Shown here piece by piece: positions 6,368-10,717 of a DNA stretch of 10,717 nt. The DNA lies in NCBI GenBank assembly GCA_012521035.1, contig JAAYND010000297.1:1-10717 (forward strand). The letters run 5' to 3'. Each line of letters begins with the position of its first letter. Within the stretch, counting starts at the first letter, position 1. This stretch comes from Methanomicrobiales archaeon (lineage in GTDB: Archaea; Halobacteriota; Methanomicrobia; Methanomicrobiales; Methanoculleaceae). The translations under genes and the position numbers were made by a program. The notes under the pieces were generated by a model. It had not been told where the DNA came from. It made no database searches and was given only the letters and a program-made list of their open reading frames with translations.

Positions 6368-6532
6368 ATGGCTCTAATTGAATGTAAGTATTATATACAG
6401 AATGACTATTACACGGTACTGCATATATTGCGCATATCCGGTGCGCGTGGCGTAGCAGATGCACTGGGTGTGAGGCATGTGGAATGCAAGTGTGCAAGGG
6501 CGAACACACTTGTAGGGATTCTGGATCTTTGA
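6368..6532 (+). CDS. Possible small protein of 54 residues upstream of the toxin-antitoxin pair
   Basis: An ATG at 6368 with a strong AAAGGAG (6353-6359) 8 bases upstream opens a 54-codon frame ending in TGA at 6532, 26 bases before the antitoxin start. The product starts MALIECKYYIQNDYY and includes GARGVADALGV and a Cys-containing ECKCARAN segment; I do not recognise a family. In favour of it are the ribosome site, spacing and same-strand position. Against it, it is short, and it contains both a good TATA-like word and a palindromic dyad that may be the regulatory region of the next gene. It could also be a leader peptide or the remnant of a longer gene. Confidence 0.3.
   Translation: MALIECKYYIQNDYYTVLHILRISGARGVADALGVRHVECKCARANTLVGILDL
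6390..6398 (+). promoter_or_regulatory. Candidate archaeal TATA box for the toxin-antitoxin operon
   Basis: ATTATATAC is the best TATA-like word upstream of the antitoxin gene; transcription would start around 6415-6422 and leave a leader of about 140 bases that contains the dyad at 6487-6512. GCATATATTG at 6421-6430 is a second candidate. If the small ORF at 6368 is real, the promoter should lie further upstream. Confidence 0.3.
6487..6512. promoter_or_regulatory. Perfect 8-bp dyad upstream of the antitoxin gene
   Basis: CAAGTGTG (6487-6494) and its exact reverse complement CACACTTG (6505-6512) flank a 10-base spacer. One G-T and one T-A pair extend the arms when read as RNA. The dyad ends 46 bases before the antitoxin ATG. 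It could be an operator for autoregulation, as is common in type II toxin-antitoxin operons, or a leader hairpin. Proposed from symmetry and position only. Confidence 0.4.
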
Positions 6533-6542
6533 AAGGCAAACA

Positions 6543-6551
6543 GGGGAGGAG
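6543..6551 (+). promoter_or_regulatory. Shine-Dalgarno site that sets the antitoxin start
   Basis: GGGGAGGAG stands 7 bases before the ATG at 6559. An in-frame ATG at 6484 would add 25 residues but has no ribosome site and lies next to the dyad arm, so 6559 is preferred. Confidence 0.75.
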
Positions 6552-6558
6552 TAGGTTT

Positions 6559-7092
6559 ATGGCTGCACCTGCAACCAAAAATTCGTTTAATCGTGAGAAA
6601 TTTAAGCAAATCTTGCATTATGTTATCAACAGTTCATGCCATGCTCCAAATGTCGGCAAAACAGTTCTCTATAAGATCATGTATTTTGCTGAATTTGACT
6701 ACTATGAACTCCGCGAGCGAAAGTTAACCGGCGAGCGTTACCTCAGGCTTGAACATGGTCCCGCTCCAAGCCATTTCGACGATATTTTAATAGAATTAGA
6801 GAGAGAAGGAAAGGTATCTCAATTTGAGGCTTCGTTTCATGGGTACACCCAAAAACGATGTATCTCCAATAAGGAACCTGAGATAACTCTATTAAGCGCC
6901 GAAGAACTAAAGCATATTGATAGTACCCTCGCAAAATACTCCAATATGACAGCAACGCAAGTGAGTGCGTTATCTCACATAGATCTTCCATGGATGGCTA
7001 CTGAGCCCAACGGAGAAATCGACTACGAACTTGTATTCTATAGGGATCCACAGACTTCAGTGAGAGAATATGAGCAACCTATCTCCCCCTAA
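6559..7092 (+). CDS. Panacea-domain (DUF4065, SocA-like) antitoxin
   Basis: This 177-residue protein matches the Panacea domain, a promiscuous antitoxin fold paired with many unrelated toxins, related to the Caulobacter SocA proteolytic adaptor. The core is GKTVLYKIMYFAEFDYYE (33-50), then LTGERYLRLEHGPAP (56-70), the family's small-residue/aromatic stretch with GP.P, and a helix DDILIELEREGKV. The C-terminal half has the expected SALSHIDLPW (136-145) and a late Tyr-rich strand. It probably neutralises the product of the next gene by direct binding. The reading frame overlaps the toxin frame by 23 bases, as in many type II pairs. Base composition is clearly AT-richer (roughly 40% GC by eye) than gap or tyrS, and Lys codons, AT-ending codons and ATA are frequent, which suggests horizontal transfer. 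I see no separate DNA-binding domain. The Panacea call is good; the antitoxin role follows from family and context. Confidence 0.85.
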   Translation: MAAPATKNSFNREKFKQILHYVINSSCHAPNVGKTVLYKIMYFAEFDYYELRERKLTGERYLRLEHGPAPSHFDDILIELEREGKVSQFEASFHGYTQKRCISNKEPEITLLSAEELKHIDSTLAKYSNMTATQVSALSHIDLPWMATEPNGEIDYELVFYRDPQTSVREYEQPISP

Positions 7093-7465
7093 TATCACTT
7101 TTTTGGACGAATTCAAGCGGGATTTTAAAAAACTGAAGAAGAAATACAAAACTCTTGAAAGCGATTGGGAAGTCTTCCAGAAGGCGTTTGTTGCGAAGTA
7201 TCCTGGTTTATTAACTGAGACGTATCGTATCCCCCTGGGGGAAGAAGCAGGAGACGATCCTGTATATAAAGTAAAGCAGTTTCGGTGTCGGTGTCTCGGG
7301 GGCGGCGCCCGGAGCGGTATAAGGGTAATATATGGTCATGACTCCGTACGTAACGTCGTTACCTTCATAGAGATCTATCACAAAAATCAGCAGGATAATC
7401 ATAACGTAGAGAGGATACAGTTATACCTCAGACAGATACAGGATGGAGAGCATTCGCTCAAATAG
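7070..7465 (+). CDS. RelE/ParE-superfamily-like toxin
   Basis: This 131-residue basic protein looks like a RelE/ParE-fold toxin. It has an N-terminal FLDEFKRDFKKLKKKYKTLE helix, a central strand region YKVKQFRCRCLGGGARSGIRVIYGHD (66-91) where RelE-like proteins have K-R-basic strands plus R(S/G)GxRV, and a C-terminal strand TFIEIYHKNQ (98-107) followed by a helix. RelE members cleave ribosome-bound mRNA, while ParE members poison gyrase; the sequence does not say which, and catalytic residues cannot be assigned by eye. It is longer than typical RelE (about 85-100 residues) because of an insertion around 36-65. ATG 7070 lies inside the end of the antitoxin gene (23-base overlap); the ribosome site is weak (GTGAGAGA), consistent with coupled and lower translation of the toxin. 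Low GC matches its partner. Confidence 0.72.
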   Translation: MSNLSPPNITFLDEFKRDFKKLKKKYKTLESDWEVFQKAFVAKYPGLLTETYRIPLGEEAGDDPVYKVKQFRCRCLGGGARSGIRVIYGHDSVRNVVTFIEIYHKNQQDNHNVERIQLYLRQIQDGEHSLK

Positions 7466-7505
7466 GTCACCTCTCTGGTTTTCAGATAACTACGCGGCGT
7501 TCAGA

Positions 7506-7548
7506 GCGCGCAGTGCGGGGGAGATCATAGCCCCTCGGCGCGCGAGGG
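7506..7548. terminator. GC-rich inverted-repeat cluster between convergent toxin and gap genes
   Basis: The 149-base space between the convergent genes (7466-7614) contains no gene. GCGCGC at 7506-7511 can pair with GCGCGC at 7538-7543, enclosing GGGG (7517-7520) and CCCC (7531-7534). Alternatively CCCTCG (7532-7537) pairs with CGAGGG (7543-7548) around a 5-base loop. These folds exclude each other. There is no long T run after them, which archaeal termination usually wants, so the terminator role is tentative. Confidence 0.25.
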
Positions 7549-7614
7549 TATCTGTCCTCCCAGATCACTGCTTTTGGGCGTCTGTTATCGTGCAGTCCTC
7601 ACGGCAAGTACGGT

Positions 7615-8640
7615 TCACCCGATCGGGACGAAACTGAGCGCTTCGTTTGTCATCCGGATGGACTCTTCTGGATCCTTCACCGTCCCCATCATGGCCCGGA
7701 TGCAGTCGATGTTCTCGGGGATGACGTCGGCCTCCTGGTGGATGGCCTGGAAGCAGTAGAACTCCTTTCCGTCGAGGACCGAGACCGACTCTTCGAAGAC
7801 GCCGTTCTCCCAGAGGTCGGTCCTGGGCCGGCCGAGGTCCTGGGTGTACTCCCGGAGCTGGGCGTTACTCTTGATCCCGGTGGCCTTGCGGACGATCCCG
7901 ATGCGGTTGTGCTTCTCGAATATTGCCATGACCTCGTCGCGGGTGGTCTTGTTCTTTAAGTCCATCTGTATCGAGTGCATGTGCATGAACGTCGTCGGGA
8001 CGATCATGGCGAGGGTGACGATGTTGATGTGCGGAAGGACGGTCTGGACGTCGGGGCCGTGGTGACTCGGTATGGTGGCGGGGTTCAGGACGATGGCGTC
8101 GACCGGCCCCCGCTTGACGTCGCCCGGGTCGGCTCCGCGCCTGATCATCACTGCCCGGACCCGCTCGACGCCGAAGGCCTGGTCGAGCGCGTGGATGAGC
8201 CGGACGAGGCCGGTGGTGTTGCATGAGACGACCCGGGCGAACTGTTTACCGGTAGCCTCTTTGTAGTTTGCGTGGGCGTTGAAGGAGAACCCGGCGACCT
8301 CGTGCCCCTCACCGCCCTGGTAGATCGCTTTCTTCCCGAGGCGTTCGTAGAGCGGTCTGTTCTTCGCTCCAACACCGCCCGGGGTTGCGTCGATGATGAT
8401 ATCAGCAGCCTTCACCATCGCCTCCACGTCACCTGCGACCTCGATCCCGGCCTTCTCAAACTCGGGTTTTTTCGTGAGATCGGCTATGTAGAGGGGATAC
8501 CCGCGCTTCCCCGCGACGTATGCCTCGGCGGAGACGCTGGTCTTTGAGACCCCGATAACTTCCATATCGGGCTGTGCGGCGACCGCATCGGCGACTCGTT
8601 TGCCGATGGTGCCGTAGCCGTTGATTGCAACTCTGATCAT
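7615..8640 (-). CDS. gap: Glyceraldehyde-3-phosphate dehydrogenase, archaeal type II
   Basis: This phosphorylating, NAD(P)-dependent enzyme interconverts glyceraldehyde 3-phosphate and 1,3-bisphosphoglycerate, mainly in gluconeogenesis in autotrophic methanogens. The 341-residue product shows the archaeal Rossmann start MIRVAINGYGTIGKRVADAV, DATPGGVGAKN (84-94), and the catalytic Cys140 in SCNTTGLVR. Length and motif order are those of archaeal, not bacterial, GAPDH. I chose ATG 8640. A frame-extending ATG at 8661 lies inside the presumed TATA box and adds seven unconserved residues. With transcription starting near 8642 the mRNA would be essentially leaderless, consistent with the lack of a Shine-Dalgarno site. 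The gene is divergent from the methyltransferase gene and convergent with the toxin gene. No internal defects are seen. Confidence 0.97.
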   Translation of the reverse strand: MIRVAINGYGTIGKRVADAVAAQPDMEVIGVSKTSVSAEAYVAGKRGYPLYIADLTKKPEFEKAGIEVAGDVEAMVKAADIIIDATPGGVGAKNRPLYERLGKKAIYQGGEGHEVAGFSFNAHANYKEATGKQFARVVSCNTTGLVRLIHALDQAFGVERVRAVMIRRGADPGDVKRGPVDAIVLNPATIPSHHGPDVQTVLPHINIVTLAMIVPTTFMHMHSIQMDLKNKTTRDEVMAIFEKHNRIGIVRKATGIKSNAQLREYTQDLGRPRTDLWENGVFEESVSVLDGKEFYCFQAIHQEADVIPENIDCIRAMMGTVKDPEESIRMTNEALSFVPIG

Positions 8641-8655
8641 GTATGTTGGAATACA
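8640..8655. promoter_or_regulatory. TGTAT-N6-ATACA dyad over the gap transcription start
   Basis: TGTAT (8640-8644) and ATACA (8651-8655) form a perfect 5-bp inverted repeat with a 6-base spacer. It lies between the TATA box and the gap start codon, where a bound repressor would block transcription. Short dyads arise by chance, so this is only a candidate operator. Confidence 0.3.
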
Positions 8656-8660
8656 GAACA

Positions 8661-8673
8661 AAAATTAATAAAG
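8661..8673 (-). promoter_or_regulatory. TATA box of gap
   Basis: CTTTATTAATTTT on the minus strand stands about 25 bases upstream of the gap ATG at 8640, the normal distance from an archaeal TATA box to the transcription start. It supports a leaderless mRNA and decides between the two candidate ATGs. Confidence 0.55.
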
Positions 8674-8849
8674 GTTCCTGATTCGCAGGTTCGCGAGGCG
8701 TTACCCTCTCTGGTTGTCAACGGAGATCCGCGGGATTCTGGTATCTGCATTGCGCCGTTTAGCGCCGGCGGCGAGGATCTCACAGGTATATCGGGGGGCC
8801 GGCATGGGTGCCAGGAATTTATCCGCCAGGGGCGTACCCAGTACAGCCT

Positions 8850-9587
8850 ATGGAGACCATCGACCTCATCTCGCTATCCCAGGGAGCGCTTGCGATCATG
8901 AACCCGACAACGCCGGAGAAGGTGCTCTCCGCCGGGAGAGCGGCGGGGCTCTGTGAGAGTGCCCGCGTCGTGGAGATCGGGTGTGGGAACGGGACGATTC
9001 TCGCGCTCTGGGGGCGGGAGTACGGTATATCCGGCACCGGTATCGAGGCCCGGCCGGATGCCTGCCGGCGGGCAGAGCAGGCTTTCCGGGAGGCGGGCAT
9101 CGGGGACCGGATCGTGGTCCGGTGCATGGACGCCCGGGAGTATGTTCCTGAGAGGCCGTTTGACTGCGCCGCCTCGATCGGTGCCTCTCATATCTACGGC
9201 GGTTTTTTGGCGACGCTCGACGCCCTCGCGGGGGTCGTCACTGATGAGGGGACGATCGTCATAGGTGACCGTTACTGGCGGTCTGACCGCGTCCCGCCTG
9301 ATTTCGCGCGGGAGTGGCCGGATGTCCTGACGGGGTATGAGATCCTCGGCACCGCGCGGGATGCCGGGTTTGACGTCGCCGCCACCATTCGGTCGAGTGA
9401 GAGCGACTGGGACCGCTACGAGTCTGGAATATGGCAGGCGCTCCTCTCCTGGCTCGGCGAGAACCCCGATCATCCCGACCGGGAGTTCATCATCGATTAC
9501 CTCCACCGCATCCAGGACGAGTACTTCGGCTACGGCCGGGAGTACATGGACTGGGCGATCTTTGTTCTTGTGCCCGGGCACTGGTGA
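8850..9587 (+). CDS. Class I SAM-dependent methyltransferase
   Basis: From the chosen start this 245-residue protein has the Rossmann-fold methyltransferase pattern. Motif I is VVEIGCGNG (40-48), followed by an acidic residue after the second strand (GTGIEARPD, 62-70), a DAREYVP segment after the third (94-100), and DCAASIGASHIYGG (105-118) as motif IV/V. The N-terminal ALAIMNPTTPEKVLSAGR resembles the MNP-T-EKL opening of small-molecule methyltransferases of the YjhP kind. The C-terminal half (DRYWRSDRVP, aromatic-rich tail) probably shapes the substrate site. The substrate is unknown. ATG 8850 is preferred over a GTG at 8808, because family similarity starts there and AATTTATC near 8814-8821 could be a TATA box giving a leaderless mRNA. 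The gene is divergent from gap and ends 10 bases from the convergent Cache gene. Confidence 0.85.
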   Translation: METIDLISLSQGALAIMNPTTPEKVLSAGRAAGLCESARVVEIGCGNGTILALWGREYGISGTGIEARPDACRRAEQAFREAGIGDRIVVRCMDAREYVPERPFDCAASIGASHIYGGFLATLDALAGVVTDEGTIVIGDRYWRSDRVPPDFAREWPDVLTGYEILGTARDAGFDVAATIRSSESDWDRYESGIWQALLSWLGENPDHPDREFIIDYLHRIQDEYFGYGREYMDWAIFVLVPGHW

Positions 9588-9592
9588 TAGCG

Positions 9593-9597
9593 AAAAA
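9593..9597 (-). terminator. Short T run directly after the Cache gene
   Basis: On the minus strand the Cache gene TGA is followed at once by TTTTT and then CGC. Archaeal RNA polymerase can terminate on short T-rich sequence, and the convergent methyltransferase gene begins 5 bases further on. A run of five T is a weak signal. Confidence 0.25.
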
Positions 9598-10717
9598 TCA
9601 GGGGGTCCGGGTTACGCTTTTCGCGTATATACCTGAACCGACGAACCACTCCCCGTCCACCGGAGCGATGTAGCTGAGTTTGAGCCCGTCAAGCCCGGTC
9701 TCGGGGTTGTAGTATGTGGTGTATACGAACCCGCCCCCGCTCCTGGCGACGGTGGACCCGAGCAGGAGCACCCTGACACCGTACCGATCCTCGAGGTCGA
9801 AGCGGTTCTCGCCGATGTACCCGGGCTGGTGGGGGAGGGCGAGGGCGGTGCCGTTCATGTCGTAGGCGAATATGTAATCCTCGCCCCTGGCGAAGTCACT
9901 GGAGGGGTCGTTGAATGCGGCGCATGCCGCCTCGCGGCCATGTTTCTGTGCGTGATCCCGCGCGGCCTTCACCCGTTGCATGAGCGCTTCCCTCGCCTGC
10001 GAATTGAATTCGGTCCCGACCTCCGCGATGTAGATCCCTGAGCCTACGAACCAGGTCTCATCCACGGGGTGGACGTGGCTGAGTTTGAGCTCATCGGTAT
10101 ACCATCGCGCGGGGTTCGGGTAGACGTAGTATATACTGCCGCCGCCTTCCGCCACAAGCCCGATCATGCCGGCGATGTAGGCAACACCGCCCGGGTCATA
10201 CGTCCCCTTCCGATCCGTACCGACGAAGCCCTGCTGGAAGGGGAGGGCGAGAGCAGTTCCGTTCATATCGTAGGCGAATATGTAGAGCCCGTCCCTGACG
10301 AAGTCACCGGAGGGGTCGTTGAACGCGGCACATGCCGCTTCGCGGCCGTGCTCCTGTGCATATGTGACCGCTTCGGCGACGAATGCCCGCATCTTCCCGA
10401 CCGCTTCCGTGGCAGGCGCGCTCCCATTCACCATGACCTGCTGCTCTGCCGCATCGATCTCTCTCGCGGCGACGACGCGCCACTCCGCGGTGTCGACGCC
10501 GGCGGTGCCCCATATCGCCTCTTTGGTCACGTTCTGCGCCCAGTTATGGTTCCAGAACGAGTACTCAAGCGACCCGGAGGGCTCAGCGATGATGCGTGAG
10601 AAGGCTTCCTGGAGTCCCGGGGTCTGGTATACCGGGTCTGAGAAGAGGTTTCGCCCGATCTCCTCGGGGGTCGTGTCGTATATAACCGTCCCGTCTGTCT
10701 GCGTCACCCAGATCTCA
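9598..10717 (-). CDS. Multi-Cache-domain protein, 5' end outside the window
   Basis: The frame is open to the window edge and lacks its start, so about 372 C-terminal residues are seen. A GTG at 10707 is inside the domain and not the true start, because the in-frame codons before it (E-I-W) belong to the Cache motif EIWVTQTDGTVIYDT. Domain order: the membrane-distal end of a dCache-like ligand domain (about 10450-10717, with IGRNLFSDPVY and an EWRVVA strand), then two Cache_2-like domains (10018-10395 and 9610-9987). Each of these carries HGREAACAAFNDP, YIFAYDMNGTALALP and WFVGSGIY. Cache domains are extracytoplasmic sensors of small molecules. Here the protein ends 9 residues after the last domain, with no transmembrane helix, kinase or chemoreceptor domain after it. 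It is thus probably a secreted or lipid-anchored binding protein, or has an N-terminal anchor out of view. Ligand is unknown. Confidence 0.85.
   Translation of the reverse strand, partial: EIWVTQTDGTVIYDTTPEEIGRNLFSDPVYQTPGLQEAFSRIIAEPSGSLEYSFWNHNWAQNVTKEAIWGTAGVDTAEWRVVAAREIDAAEQQVMVNGSAPATEAVGKMRAFVAEAVTYAQEHGREAACAAFNDPSGDFVRDGLYIFAYDMNGTALALPFQQGFVGTDRKGTYDPGGVAYIAGMIGLVAEGGGSIYYVYPNPARWYTDELKLSHVHPVDETWFVGSGIYIAEVGTEFNSQAREALMQRVKAARDHAQKHGREAACAAFNDPSSDFARGEDYIFAYDMNGTALALPHQPGYIGENRFDLEDRYGVRVLLLGSTVARSGGGFVYTTYYNPETGLDGLKLSYIAPVDGEWFVGSGIYAKSVTRTP
9833..10360 (-). repeat. Internal duplication within the Cache gene, 408-base period
   Basis: Bases 9833-9952 align with 10241-10360 without gaps at an offset of 408 bases (136 codons), with about 17 differences in 120 positions by hand count. 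The match covers the segment encoding HGREAACAAFNDP through NGTALALP. Outside this core the two Cache_2 copies remain alignable as protein but are more diverged. Confidence 0.85.

Larger units (their letters stand above)
6176..6558. other. 383-base intergenic region between tyrS and the antitoxin gene
   Basis: This divergent region is AT-richer than the flanking core genes. It holds the presumed tyrS promoter (minus strand, near 6211-6240), a possible small ORF (6368-6532), TATA-like words on the plus strand (ATTATATAC 6390-6398, GCATATATTG 6421-6430), an 8+8 dyad (6487-6512) and a 6-bp inverted repeat (CTGCCC 6245-6250, GGGCAG 6267-6272). The octamer TATTACAC occurs at 6289-6296 and 6407-6414, with its complement at 6209-6216. 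No RNA gene is recognised. Confidence 0.5.

Noticed and set aside
6484..6558. 25-residue N-terminal extension of the antitoxin from ATG 6484
   Set aside because: No ribosome site at 6484, overlap with the dyad arm, and a strong GGGGAGGAG directly before ATG 6559.
8874..9581. 235-codon minus-strand frame opposite the methyltransferase
   Set aside because: The plus strand encodes a clear SAM-binding motif; the antisense product has no recognisable domain and is a GC-rich shadow.

Overview
The window reads as chromosomal DNA of a euryarchaeon. The information-processing genes are archaeal (Hel308 helicase, the KEOPS subunit Cgi121, RIO1 kinase, a Pno1/Dim2-like KH protein, a short TyrRS with a KMSSS loop) and GAPDH is the archaeal type. 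GC is high in most genes, start contexts mix strong GGAGG/GGTGAT Shine-Dalgarno sites with apparently leaderless starts, and there is a secreted-looking Cache protein. This gene mix fits Methanomicrobiales, perhaps a Methanoculleus relative; that placement is inference from the protein sequences, not a database result.

Layout. Bases 1-405 hold no convincing gene: a purine-rich stretch is followed by a pyrimidine-rich one carrying a 38-bp tandem repeat. moaB (+, 406-903) runs tail to tail into cgi121 (-, 894-1505), which abuts hel308 (-, 1506-3665) with TGA directly followed by ATG. Upstream of hel308 lie four degenerate 31-bp tandem repeats (3689-3812). A compact minus-strand operon of translation and ribosome-biogenesis genes follows, in transcription order tyrS, rio1, dim2 (6130 down to 3842), with gaps of 7 and 14 bases in which stop codons overlap the next Shine-Dalgarno site.

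Between tyrS and gap is an AT-richer island (about 6180-7614): a possible 54-residue small ORF, a 26-base dyad, a Panacea-domain antitoxin gene and an overlapping RelE/ParE-like toxin gene. This is the most accessory-looking part of the window and probably a horizontally acquired toxin-antitoxin cassette. gap (-, 7615-8640) then diverges from a class I SAM-dependent methyltransferase gene (+, 8850-9587). The methyltransferase gene converges, with a 10-base gap, on a Cache-domain gene (-, 9598 to beyond the window end) that contains a 136-residue internal duplication.

The main points for follow-up are the Panacea/RelE-like pair with its upstream small ORF and dyad, the 31-bp repeats before hel308, the 27-bp repeat that duplicates the start-codon region of cgi121, and the PIP-box-like tail of Hel308. 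I did not find a large undescribed multi-gene system.
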